51,488 nucleotides of DNA from Lachnospiraceae bacterium (GCA_011959105.1 BLLU01000126.1:1-51488); one strand, 5' to 3'. Shown: positions 38,281 to 46,658, counted from the first letter of the stretch. A program made the numbers and translations. Notes: a model not told the origin generated them from the sequence alone.

Positions 38281-39228
38281 ATGAAATTTATCAAAGAGTA
38301 CAGGGACGGCGACAGAGTGTTTGACATTTATCTGTGCAAACATAAACAATCCATGGTGACCAAGAACGGTAAGTCCTACGAAAGTCTGATATTGCAGGAC
38401 AAGACGGGCACGCTGGACGCCAAAGTGTGGGAGCCCAACAATCCGGGAATCGGGGATTTTGATTCCCTGGATTACATAGAGGTATATGGGGATATCACCA
38501 GTTTCCAAGGTTCGCTGCAGGTCAATGTAAAGAGGATCCGCAGATGTCAGGAGGGGGAATACCAGCCTGCGGACTACCTTCCCGTGAGCAGCAGGAATAT
38601 TGAGGAAATGTACCGGGAATTGACAGATTTGGTGGCCAGTATTGAGAATCCCTATCTGAGACAGCTGTTGGAAAGCTTCTTTGTACAGGATGAAAAGTTT
38701 CAGAAAGCGTTCCGCAATTCGTCTGCCGCGAAAACCGTACATCACGGCTTTGTGGGGGGCCTGCTGGAACATACCCTGGGTGTGACCAAATTATGTGATT
38801 ACTATTGCAGCGCTTATCCTATCCTAAAGAGGGATCTGCTGCTGACGGCGGCCATGTGTCATGATATCGGCAAGATTCTGGAGATTTCTCCTTTTCCGGA
38901 GAACAATTATACCGATGACGGCCAGTTGCTGGGGCATATTGTCATGGGTTCCCAGATGATCGGGGAGCGGGCGGCCAGGATCCAGGGTTTCCCCCATGAG
39001 CTGTTATCCCAGGTGCAGCACTGTATTCTGGCCCATCATGGGAAATATGAATTCGGATCACCCAGGATCCCTGCCTTGATCGAAGCGCTGGCCCTGAATT
39101 ATGCGGATGACACCGATGCCAAGCTGGAGACTTTCAAGGAGATATTGGACAATGCCAAGGAGCCGGGATGGCTGGGGTACAACAGGTTGTTTGAGTCCAA
39201 CCTGAAGGCCAGCAAAATTGATTATTAA
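38281..39228 (+). CDS. YhaM-type 3'-5' exoribonuclease
   Basis: A 315-residue protein with an N-terminal OB-fold (about residues 10-90: DIYLCKHKQSMVTKNGKSYE, then LDAKVW) and an HD phosphohydrolase domain with HHGFVGGLLEHTLGV, AAMCHDIGKI and ILAHHGKYEFGSP. This is the arrangement of Bacillus YhaM/Cbf1, an RNase that trims RNA 3' ends. All HD metal ligands look intact. It follows the HtrA-like gene by 33 bases and precedes the methyltransferase gene by 19. Confidence 0.93.
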   Translation: MKFIKEYRDGDRVFDIYLCKHKQSMVTKNGKSYESLILQDKTGTLDAKVWEPNNPGIGDFDSLDYIEVYGDITSFQGSLQVNVKRIRRCQEGEYQPADYLPVSSRNIEEMYRELTDLVASIENPYLRQLLESFFVQDEKFQKAFRNSSAAKTVHHGFVGGLLEHTLGVTKLCDYYCSAYPILKRDLLLTAAMCHDIGKILEISPFPENNYTDDGQLLGHIVMGSQMIGERAARIQGFPHELLSQVQHCILAHHGKYEFGSPRIPALIEALALNYADDTDAKLETFKEILDNAKEPGWLGYNRLFESNLKASKIDY

Positions 39229-39247
39229 CTCATTTATGGAGAAGGAA

Positions 39248-40699
39248 ATGTGTCAATCCTATAAAAAAAATGACCTGGTTACGGTGACCATAGAGGATAT
39301 AGGTACAGGAGGAGAGGGCATCGGCAAAGTGAATGGCTTTACCCTCTTTGTGAAAGACGCCGTGGTGGGAGATGTGGTGGAAGCCCGTATCACTCTGGCA
39401 AAAAAACAATATGCGTATGCCCGTATGGAGAAGCTGCTGAAGGCTTCTCCTTATCGCGTGGAACCCAGATGTCCTCATCATAGGCGCTGTGGCGGCTGTC
39501 AGATCCAGGCTCTGGACTATGAGAGGCAGTTGGTCTATAAACAGCAGAAGGTGAGAAACAATCTTATTCGCATCGGCGGCTTTGATTCGGACTGTGTGGA
39601 CCGGGTCATGGAACCCATTGTGGGCATGGAAGATCCGTATCGTTACCGGAACAAGGCCCTGTATCCTGTGGGTACGGACCGGGAAGGCCATGTGGTGACG
39701 GGTTTCTATGCGGGCCGTACTCATACCATTGTTCCCAGTACGGAATGTTACCTGGGCGCGGAAGTGAATAAACAGATTCTGGAAATAATTGTGGCTCATA
39801 TGGAGAAATATCATGTCTCCGCCTATGACGAGACCACCGGCAGAGGGCTGGTGCGTCATATTTTGATTCGGAAAGGTTTTAACACCGGGGAAATAATGGT
39901 GTGCCTGGTGATAAACAAAGAAAAGGGGAAAGAAGGAATCCCCCAGCAGGCCCAATTACTCTCTGCTTTATCTCAGATCAAAGGAATGACGTCCGTATCA
40001 GTCAGTATAAATTCCGAAAAAACCAATGTGATTATGGGAAAAGAAATCCATATCCTATGGGGTCGCGGGGAAATCCGGGATGTGATTCATGTGCGGGATA
40101 TGGGAAAGGAGGGGTATCCCTATACGGGGCAGGAATTGACTTTCTCCATTTCTCCTCTTTCTTTCTATCAGGTCAATCCCATACAGACCGAAAAATTGTA
40201 CAGTCTGGCGCTGGAGTACGCAGATCTGACTGGCCGGGAAGTACTTTGGGATCTGTACTGCGGTATCGGTACCATCTCCCTGTTTCTGGCCGGAAAGGCC
40301 CGGCAGGTCTGCGGTGTGGAGCTGATACCCCAGGCCATAGAGGACGCCCGGGCCAACGCGGAGCGCAATGGAATTGACAATGCCTTCTTTTATGTGGGGA
40401 AAGCAGAGGAGGTATTGCCTGCTTTTTATGCGGAAAAACAGGGGGAGGACCAACTGTGCCGCCCGGATGTAATGGTGGTGGACCCGCCCCGAAAGGGCTG
40501 TGACCCTCTCTGCCTGGAGACCATGCTTCAGATGAGGCCGGACCGCATTGTCTATGTAAGCTGCGACAGCGCCACCCTGGCCAGGGATTTGCGGATTCTC
40601 TGTGACGGCGGTTATGAACTGCGCAGGGTGAGAGCTGTGGATCAGTTCGGGCATACGGTGCATGTGGAAGTCGCAAGTTGTCTACAAAGGAAGGATTAG
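39248..40699 (+). CDS. rlmD: 23S rRNA (uracil-C5)-methyltransferase, RlmD family
   Basis: A 483-residue SAM-dependent enzyme that methylates a uridine in 23S rRNA. It has a TRAM domain at the N-terminus (LVTVTIEDIGTGGEGIGKV), an iron-sulphur cluster set CPHHRRCGGCQ, and the SAM domain with LWDLYCGIGTISLFLAGKA, VVDPPRKGCDPLCL and the catalytic IVYVSCDSATLARDL. In Firmicutes such proteins are named RlmCD or YefA, and the exact uridine is not certain. Two earlier in-frame ATGs exist; 39248 is preferred because of GGAGAAGGAA before it. Confidence 0.9.
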   Translation: MCQSYKKNDLVTVTIEDIGTGGEGIGKVNGFTLFVKDAVVGDVVEARITLAKKQYAYARMEKLLKASPYRVEPRCPHHRRCGGCQIQALDYERQLVYKQQKVRNNLIRIGGFDSDCVDRVMEPIVGMEDPYRYRNKALYPVGTDREGHVVTGFYAGRTHTIVPSTECYLGAEVNKQILEIIVAHMEKYHVSAYDETTGRGLVRHILIRKGFNTGEIMVCLVINKEKGKEGIPQQAQLLSALSQIKGMTSVSVSINSEKTNVIMGKEIHILWGRGEIRDVIHVRDMGKEGYPYTGQELTFSISPLSFYQVNPIQTEKLYSLALEYADLTGREVLWDLYCGIGTISLFLAGKARQVCGVELIPQAIEDARANAERNGIDNAFFYVGKAEEVLPAFYAEKQGEDQLCRPDVMVVDPPRKGCDPLCLETMLQMRPDRIVYVSCDSATLARDLRILCDGGYELRRVRAVDQFGHTVHVEVASCLQRKD

Positions 40700-40737
40700 T
40701 AGAAATCATAGATACAAATTAGATAATATTTTAAATT

Positions 40738-40767
40738 GAGGTCAGAGAAAATCTGATCTCTTTTTTT
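40738..40767 (+). terminator. Terminator behind rlmD
   Basis: Arms GAGGTCAGA (40738-40746) and TCTGATCTC (40752-40760), one G-T pair, loop GAAAA, then seven T residues. It ends the HtrA-like/yhaM/rlmD transcript and also marks the left border of the accessory patch. Confidence 0.9.
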
Positions 40768-40805
40768 CTTGTGAGAGTACACAAAAAATTCAAAAAATAA
40801 TTTTG

Positions 40806-40820
40806 TTGAACTAAGTTCAA
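40806..40820. promoter_or_regulatory. Palindrome TTGAAC-TAA-GTTCAA (candidate operator 1)
   Basis: A perfect 6-3-6 inverted repeat. An identical-form copy with TTT in the middle is 119 bases further on. Paired copies of the same palindrome upstream of a gene suggest a regulator binding site. The regulator is unknown; it is not a standard LexA box. Confidence 0.5.
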
Positions 40821-40924
40821 TAAAGTATGCTTCCTATTATGTACATAAGGGGTGCCTGATACTGGGTGCCTCTTATTTCTTTATTTTCATAAAAAAATTC
40901 TCATATAAAAAGAGGATTTGTCTA

Positions 40925-40939
40925 TTGAACTTTGTTCAA
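40925..40939. promoter_or_regulatory. Palindrome TTGAAC-TTT-GTTCAA (candidate operator 2)
   Basis: Second perfect copy of the 6-3-6 inverted repeat seen at 40806. Only the three central bases differ. It lies about 250 bases before the nuclease gene. Confidence 0.5.
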
Positions 40940-41126
40940 CGGGCAAGAATTGGACTTTTGCTATGCTATAGACATCAAGCATCCAAAGGATGTTCAAATA
41001 AAAAATGTTAAAGCCATAACGTGCGCACATTTGGCGAGGATAAATAAAATCATGGAAATTTTTATAAAGCTTTGTGGAAATTTCAAGATTTTATAGAATC
41101 TCGTCTATTTGCCGTGCGTCAGATGG

Positions 41127-41170
41127 GATTGTCTTCGCCAAGTGTTGCAGACAAGGCGGAAAGGACAATC
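41127..41170 (+). promoter_or_regulatory. Hairpin covering the ribosome-binding site of the WHH gene
   Basis: GATTGTCTTCGCC (41127-41139) pairs with GGCGGA (41155-41160) and GACAATC (41164-41170), with a three-base bulge and a 15-base loop. The GGAAAGGA ribosome-binding site of the downstream gene is in the right arm, so the fold would limit translation from this message. Confidence 0.5.
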
Positions 41171-41172
41171 TC

Positions 41173-41706
41173 ATGACAAAGAAAGTAAAAAATGATGTAA
41201 CCGCAGGCTCTTTTTGTGTTCCTCCGTACCACTCGGACGGAAAGTACAACAGTACACTTGAGGAAAGAATTAAAAGGACTCCTAAAGAAAATGCCATTAG
41301 AGGAATGTGGACAGGTAACAGAGGAGAATCTTGGTATATACCGACAAACAAAAGCATAATTGATATTTTACATATATTTGAATTGGAGGGTATATTGTAT
41401 AAGGCGGGGATACCTGATTTTAGTGTATGCGCAAAAGTAACAGTTAGTATAGAAAATATGAACGAAATCAGAAGAGAAAACTTTCGGAAGTGTGATATAA
41501 AATGTGCAGAGATATGGAGTCGGGAAAAGTATGAAGGCAAAAGTAGATGGACTCCAAGTGATGTCAAACAATGGCGAAAAGAAAACGGATATACATGGCA
41601 CGAAAGAAATGATATGGTGATTTGTGATTTAGTACCAACTAAAATCAATAGATTTTTTGGGCACTTGGGTGGTGTATCAGAATGTAAAAAATGTAGACTG
41701 GTTTAA
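41173..41706 (+). CDS. WHH-type HNH/ENDO VII nuclease-like protein
   Basis: A 177-residue protein matching the WHH group of the HNH/endonuclease VII superfamily, which usually forms the toxin tip of polymorphic toxins. The order of signatures fits: GMWTGNRGESWYIP, GIPDFSVCAKVTV, then YTWHERND, DLVPTKINRFFGHLGG. The canonical Trp-His-His reads Trp-His-Glu here, so one ligand is changed. There is no long N-terminal delivery domain, and no immunity gene of a known type is visible downstream. ATG at 41173 is preferred over a GTG 33 codons upstream. It may be a detached toxin module or an inactive remnant. Confidence 0.72.
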   Translation: MTKKVKNDVTAGSFCVPPYHSDGKYNSTLEERIKRTPKENAIRGMWTGNRGESWYIPTNKSIIDILHIFELEGILYKAGIPDFSVCAKVTVSIENMNEIRRENFRKCDIKCAEIWSREKYEGKSRWTPSDVKQWRKENGYTWHERNDMVICDLVPTKINRFFGHLGGVSECKKCRLV

Positions 41707-41805
41707 AATGACTGTTTTGCAAGAAGAATATTGATATTAAGAAGCAGAATTCCATTGATATTCGCGGATAAATTAGGTACAATATCAAATATCAATGGAT
41801 AAAGG

Positions 41806-43135
41806 GTGATGATAGTGGCATTAGTAAATATTGGTTCTGAAACAGAGCAAATTGAATATAAAAAGAGTATTGGCGAGTTAAAGGAAGCGATGTTTTCTAT
41901 TGCCGCCATTTTGAACAAGCACCAGAAGGGTGAATTGTATTTTGGTGTAAAAAATGATGGGACAGTAATCGGGCAGGAAATTAATGATACAACCATTTGG
42001 TGACAGAAAGACTATTTTAGTTCGCTTTGAAGGCAGCAGATGTCCGTATCTTGCCTATAATGTTCCAAGAATAAGAGTAGCTGACGAAGATCTTGTTATG
42101 GATCAGGACACTTATGATTCTATGATACGTAAGCGAGATAATGTTGATTATTCATGGGAGAGGAGGGTATCTAAGTATACAATTGACGATGTGAATAAAG
42201 ATGCTTTTGCGGAGTATTTGAGGAAAGCAAAAGAAGCTGGACGAATTGATTTTGAGGACACGGATGTAAAAACTGTATTGGATAAATTGGAGCTGATAGA
42301 GGGAAACTATCTTTTAAATGCAGGCACTGCTCTTTTTTGTGATTGTGGTATTGTCAACGAATTGCAGATTGCGAAATTTGCATCTGATGAACGTCTGACA
42401 TTTACCGACATACGAAGGTACAGCGGTTCTGTTATGGAATTAAAGAAAAAAGCGGAACAGTATATTATTGATGCTATGGATTGGCGCGTCGAATTTGGAA
42501 ATTTGACGAGAAAAGAAATACCGGAAATTCCCTTGGATGCAATTAGGGAAGCGATTACAAATTCTTTTGGGCATAGAATGTTCGATAGTGGACAGAGCAA
42601 TGAAATTACTATTTTCAAAAATAGAATTGAAATCTATAATCCAGGTGCTTTTCCCGCAAATAAAACGCCGGAAAGTTATGTGGTGGGAAATCAAAGACCA
42701 ATTCGTAGAAATCCTCTAATTGCCCGTACATTATATTATTCTAAAGATATGGAAAGCTTTGCAACAGGATTAAAACGTATTAAGGATGCTTGTGATAAAG
42801 CGGGATGCAGGGTGGAATTTGAAACACCGGATGATGGTTTTGTTGTTGTGTTTTATCGGTATGGTACTCAAAAATTGAGCGGTACCGCTCAAAAAACCGC
42901 TCAAAAAGAAGAAACGACCGCTCAAAAAACCGCTCAAAAGGAAGAAAGGATCAATGCGCTGCTTGAATATTGCAAAGAGCCGAGAGACAGAGATGAGATG
43001 ATGAAGTTTCTTGGTATAAAACACAGAACTACATTCAGAAGCGATTACCTGAATCCCTTACTGGATGAAGGTAAAATTGTAATGACAATACCGGATAAGC
43101 CGCGAAGCAAGAATCAAAAATTTTACTCTGTTTAA
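41806..43135 (+). pseudogene. AlbA_2-domain ATP-binding regulator, broken by deletion and frameshift
   Basis: The first piece (41806-42003) reads as the start of an AlbA_2 (Schlafen-AlbA) domain: IEYKKSIGELKEAMFSIAA and GELYFGVKNDGTVIGQEIND. It stops at a TGA. The second piece (from 41984 in another frame) resumes with GDRKTILVRFEGSRCPYLAYNV and continues with the rest of a COG2865-type protein, including the NSFGHRMFDSGQSNEI region and a C-terminal winged helix. About 20-25 residues normally present between the pieces are missing, so a short deletion broke the frame. Near the C-terminus four ACCGCTCAAAA units encode TAQKTAQKEE twice, and a perfect 18-base palindrome lies at 42875-42892. Confidence 0.8.
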
Positions 43136-43279
43136 CTTTCGCTAACTTTCACGAAATAATAAATTTGCAGTCTGCATCGATAAGAGCAATGTCAAAAACC
43201 TAATATTTCATGCGGTTTTTGACATTGTTTTCCGTAATTTTGGAGATTTCATGGCTCTTTTAACTTTCGCTAACTTTCA
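43131..43279. repeat. 21-base direct repeat pair flanking a terminator
   Basis: TTTAACTTTCGCTAACTTTCA occurs at 43131-43151 and again at 43259-43279 (here the copy is 21 bases; shown in two parts: TTTAACTTTCGC and TAACTTTCA). The first copy includes the stop of the broken AlbA gene. The repeats are 128 bases apart, start to start. They could mark a past recombination or insertion event. Confidence 0.75.
43187..43231 (+). terminator. Terminator behind the AlbA pseudogene
   Basis: A 14-base perfect stem, CAATGTCAAAAACC (43187-43200) with GGTTTTTGACATTG (43214-43227), encloses a 13-base loop and is followed by TTTTCC. It lies between the two 21-base repeats. Confidence 0.75.
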
Positions 43280-43303
43280 TATTCATAAAATTTGGTATCA
43301 ATT

Positions 43304-44289
43304 TCATCTGGAACATTCAAGATATTTATTTTTATACGTCAAAGCCTGTTCCGGTTTCTGCCATCGGGAATATAGGTTATTCAGGTACAAATAAACAGTT
43401 TTGGCATAATCGTTATTGGTTCCCATGATTTCCGAAATAATATTCTCCGCAGATAAAAGATGAAGCTCGGCTTCTTTAGCATTGCTCTCGGAAAGCGCAA
43501 TCGCGCCATACATCATCTGGCAGACTCCATTATCTAAAGTTTGCGTTCCCTCATGTTCCAAAACAAGATTCTCATAGGTGGAATTTTCTGTAATACTGAC
43601 AAGTGAATCAATCACATTCTGTGGTCTTTTCACTTCCAGTCCATGCACAAGGCAGATGCAATGCAGACTGTCAAGTAGTGTATGGCAGTTTCATCTAGTT
43701 TTTCAAGCTGTAATAGTTTCTTTAAATGCTCTGCCATCAGTCCTTCAGTGTAATTTCCATCCTTATATAATTCAACAGCTTCACCGAAAGAAATACTCAT
43801 TCCGCAGGTCTGTAATTCATATAACAGTTCTTCTGCTTCCATGCCGTTTGCGGATAAGGATAAAGCAGACAACACAACAGTCAGCGTATGGCTGTGTACG
43901 GTTTGTATGATTTGCTTTGTTGCCAGTGCATCCTTTTTTGCGGAAGGGCACAGACGGTAAAACAGTTCCGGCAGTTCGGTATCTGTATCCAGCTGTTTTA
44001 ATTCCATAATGAGGTACTGCGTGGGACGGCATCTGGTGGTTATCAATAGCTGGAAATCATTCTGCTCAAATTCCCTGAAAAAGCTGTCATCCTTTGGAAG
44101 TACATTAAAATTATCAATAATGATAAGGCCGTCATGGTGTAGTTTTTTCAATATCTTATAGTGTCTGTCAAAAAGCATATCTTCAGTCATTTCACTGGTA
44201 TCATCATCAAATTCCATGCCTGCAATGCTTTTCTTTAAATCCCCCGTATAATAGAGATAAATGAGATTTGTATATTTCTTACGGCGGAA
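43304..44289 (-). pseudogene. STAND-ATPase/TPR protein, remnant in two frames
   Basis: Two minus-strand pieces belong together. The right piece (about 44289-43630) reads like part of an NB-ARC-type ATPase: KKYTNLIYLYYTGDLKKS, the Walker B-like DGLIIIDNFNVLPKDDS and FQLLITTRCRPTQY. The Walker A segment that should precede it is absent; the upstream sequence to 44520 is unrelated. The left piece (43648-43304) is TPR-like (AKEAELHLLSAENII, YAKTVYLYLNNLYSRWQ) in another frame, so a deletion or frameshift lies at about 43640. Intact relatives are large regulators or defence-type ATPases; the assignment is from memory of related Lachnospiraceae proteins. Confidence 0.7.
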
Positions 44290-44426
44290 ATTACTGGAAA
44301 AGAAGAATATTTGGAAAGCATTAAAAATATTCACAGTACAATAAAGAAAAACAGTAAGAACTGACTCCCTAGCGCTGACGGATTTAGGAACACTTTTCCG
44401 AGGGAGTAAAAATAATCGGAATTTAC

Positions 44427-44446
44427 CCCCCTCGAATTCGAGGGGG
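44427..44446. repeat. 20-base perfect palindrome
   Basis: CCCCCTCGAA followed by its exact reverse complement TTCGAGGGGG. It sits in the unrelated sequence that replaced the 5' part of the STAND pseudogene. Nearby ACTCCCT (44364-44370) and AGGGAGT (44401-44407) form another inverted pair. No function is visible; it may belong to a small inserted element. Confidence 0.5.
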
Positions 44447-44520
44447 AGTATAAAGCAGGCAGGAGCAAATGTCTTTACAATGTCAACTAAGAAATGGATA
44501 AAAATATCATCTACAGCCAA

Positions 44521-45186
44521 TTAAAATTCTCGATTAGAATATAACTTTTTTGAGAGCATAAAAGAAAAAAGTAAAATTAAAGTAGAAACGAGAATAATAC
44601 TGCCGTTTACCAGAAATATATTTTTACTGGCATATTCAAGGGCGTTAAAGAGTAGATATTCATTTCCCGGTAAGGAAGAAATAATTGTCCATGCAATGTA
44701 CAACACTTCAAAAAGGGCAAGCGGTACAAACATACCCCAAAATTTTCCCTTGCAGTATCCCAATTTGAACAGGATTGGGAACATACAAAGATTGAATAAG
44801 GAAAATAGCAGATAACTTATAGTAACAACAGGTAAAAACCATAAAACAGACCCGTAATAATGTGAAAATGTAAACCGGTCTGCGAGAATGGCTAGCGGGA
44901 TACCTGTAATTAAGCCAGCCAGCCCCATACAAATAGATAAAGCATATCTGCCCCCCACAACGGAAGAACGTTTGATTGGCAGTGTTAAATACAGCTTGTT
45001 CAGATCACTTTTTTCCTCAACCGCAAAAGTATTGATTGAGAAAAACAAGAACATAAAAACATTCGTTGGAACAACTAATAACGCCGTAATAAAACCGGCA
45101 GCCAGAGAAATAACCGGAATTAAAAAAATCCGCAGATAAAAGCATTTTATTGCTTTCCAATCTAACAGTGCCATTTGTCTTATCAT
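44521..45186 (-). CDS. ABC-2 type transporter permease
   Basis: A 221-residue membrane protein with six hydrophobic segments, of the ABC-2 permease type (PF13346-like): LIPVISLAAGFITALLV, LYLTLPIKRSSVVGGRYALS and a C-terminal membrane segment ILVSTLILLFSFML. It overlaps the ATPase gene by 4 bases, so the two are coupled. With the GntR gene it forms a unit like YtrA-type systems that answer to cell-wall or peptide stress; the substrate is unknown. Confidence 0.88.
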   Translation of the reverse strand: MIRQMALLDWKAIKCFYLRIFLIPVISLAAGFITALLVVPTNVFMFLFFSINTFAVEEKSDLNKLYLTLPIKRSSVVGGRYALSICMGLAGLITGIPLAILADRFTFSHYYGSVLWFLPVVTISYLLFSLFNLCMFPILFKLGYCKGKFWGMFVPLALFEVLYIAWTIISSLPGNEYLLFNALEYASKNIFLVNGSIILVSTLILLFSFMLSKKLYSNREF

Positions 45187-46034
45187 TTTTCTACCTCCTT
45201 GCTCATTCGTACCATAATATCATCAAGCGAGACAGTTTCCGTTATCACATTTGCAGAAAATCCTGCTATATTTTTTATTTCAATCATACCGTCGAAACCT
45301 CCTGGATGTTCACGCAAACCCAATATCTGTTTCCGCTTTGATTGGGGTAAATCTCCGGCACCGCCTCGAACTAAACAATACCTGTCAATCAATTCATCTT
45401 TTAAGCCGCTGAATACAATTTTTCCATCTTTAATATAGGTGATATAATCGGCAATTTTCTCAAGATCACCGGTAATATGTGTGGAGAAAAAGATTGTTCG
45501 ATTTTCTTCTACCATATAGTCCTGGAAAATCCCAAGTATTTCTTCACGGCCAACGGGATCAAGCCCGGAAGTTGGTTCATCAAATAATAACAATTTTGCG
45601 TCATGGGCCAATGTTACGGCCATACCCAGTTTTATTTTCATACCATGCGACATGGTTTTATACTTCTGTTTGGGGTTAAGAGAAAATCGCTCCAAGTATT
45701 GATGAAAGTTGGTACTGCTCCATCTTTTATAGAAAGGGCAAATAGCCTTTTCTATGTCAATGGCTGTCCAGTCCTCTTGATAATATGGTTGTTCAAACAG
45801 AACACCTATATCTTCTTTCAATGATACTTCATCCGCAGGCTTGCCAAACAGATTGATGCTGCCGCCGTCTTTCATCACCATACCTAAAATCAGTTTCAGA
45901 GTAGTGGTTTTCCCTGCGCCGTTTTCCCCGATAAATCCGGAGACAAAGCCGCCGGGAACCGAAAAGCTGATGTTATCCAGCAAAAAATTCTTATACTTTT
46001 TTGTAAGGTTGGATATTTCAATCACATTGTTCAT
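45183..46034 (-). CDS. ABC transporter ATP-binding protein
   Basis: A 283-residue ATPase with Walker A GENGAGKTTTLKL, a Q-loop region EQPYYQED, an altered signature MSHGMKIKLGMAVTLA (SHGMK in place of SGGQ, as in many ABC-2 exporters), Walker B LLLFDEPTSGLDPVGRE and the H-loop STHITGDLEK. The C-terminal about 75 residues form the accessory domain typical of exporters. It overlaps both neighbours by 4 bases: GntR upstream and permease downstream. Confidence 0.94.
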   Translation of the reverse strand: MNNVIEISNLTKKYKNFLLDNISFSVPGGFVSGFIGENGAGKTTTLKLILGMVMKDGGSINLFGKPADEVSLKEDIGVLFEQPYYQEDWTAIDIEKAICPFYKRWSSTNFHQYLERFSLNPKQKYKTMSHGMKIKLGMAVTLAHDAKLLLFDEPTSGLDPVGREEILGIFQDYMVEENRTIFFSTHITGDLEKIADYITYIKDGKIVFSGLKDELIDRYCLVRGGAGDLPQSKRKQILGLREHPGGFDGMIEIKNIAGFSANVITETVSLDDIMVRMSKEVEK

Positions 46035-46408
46035 TCGCTTTCCCTCTCAATCGTATCAAGTATTTTATGAAGATCATTTATCGATAAGCCGGCCAGCTTT
46101 CCACACTGAACGGCAGCAGACAAGGCTTTTTCGGTTTCTTTTACGTATTTTTCACGAATAAAATCATCATTGATTTTCTTTACATACACGCCCTTTCCCG
46201 GCATTGTCTGGACAAAGCCCTCTAATTCCAATTCACTGTATGCTCTGGTAGTAGTCACTAAACTCACCTGTAAATCACGAGCAAGCTGGCGCAGTGACGG
46301 CAGAGGAGTATTCTCGGTCAAATCTCCTGACAAAACAGCCCTCTTGATTTGTTCTTTAATCTGTTCGTAAATTGGTACTCCCGATTGGTTTGATATAACA
46401 ATGTTCAT
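46031..46408 (-). CDS. GntR-family repressor (YhcF/YtrA type)
   Basis: A 125-residue regulator with a GntR winged helix (PIYEQIKEQIKRAVLSGDL, PSLRQLARDLQVSLVTTTRAY, FVQTMPGKGVYV) and only a short C-terminal helical part, as in the YtrA/YhcF subgroup that controls ABC transporters. It is the first gene of the three-gene unit. An inverted repeat overlapping the -10 of its promoter (46440-46466) is the likely operator, so it should repress its own operon. The ribosome-binding site is GAGAGGAGGAA. Confidence 0.94.
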   Translation of the reverse strand: MNIVISNQSGVPIYEQIKEQIKRAVLSGDLTENTPLPSLRQLARDLQVSLVTTTRAYSELELEGFVQTMPGKGVYVKKINDDFIREKYVKETEKALSAAVQCGKLAGLSINDLHKILDTIERESE

Positions 46409-46439
46409 TCTCGTGGATTCCTCCTCTCGACTTATGTTT

Positions 46440-46491
46440 TACTGTACATGTATAGTAAGTACAGTATAGCATGAAGAGGGAAATGTGTCAA
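46440..46491 (-). promoter_or_regulatory. Promoter and operator of the GntR-ABC operon
   Basis: Minus strand: consensus -35 TTGACA (plus 46486-46491), 17-base spacer, -10 TATACT (plus 46463-46468). The inverted repeat TACTGTA (46440-46446) and TACAGTA (46460-46466) overlaps the -10 and the start of transcription, the usual place for a GntR-type repressor. Confidence 0.8.
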
Positions 46492-46658
46492 GCGCTCACA
46501 CTTGAAAAAAGCAGTCCCGTGCGGCTCATATGCAGATGGTGCAGATAATGGGAGGTTTATGAAACTTGCCACAAATTTTCTATTAAGTATATCCATATAC
46601 ACAGGTTTGTGTTACACTTAAATAAGTTACAGAAAAACAGAGAGAAAAAGGCAGAATT

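Larger units (their letters stand above)
40768..41126. other. AT-rich non-coding stretch before the WHH nuclease gene
   Basis: About 360 bases without a supported gene. Its contents are two perfect 6-3-6 palindromes of the form TTGAAC-N3-GTTCAA (40806 and 40925) and a short direct repeat GGGTGCCT (near 40852 and 40865). It is more AT-rich than the rlmD operon to its left. No clear promoter for the nuclease gene could be placed. Confidence 0.55.

Noticed and set aside
40806..40939. LexA (DinR) boxes
   Set aside because: The spacing (6-3-6) and the sequence TTGAAC/GTTCAA do not fit CGAAC-N4-GTTCG.
42884..42940. Four ACCGCTCAAAA units considered as a CRISPR-like or regulatory repeat
   Set aside because: They are in frame, encode the TAQK repeats seen in this protein family and have no spacers, so they are coding repeats.
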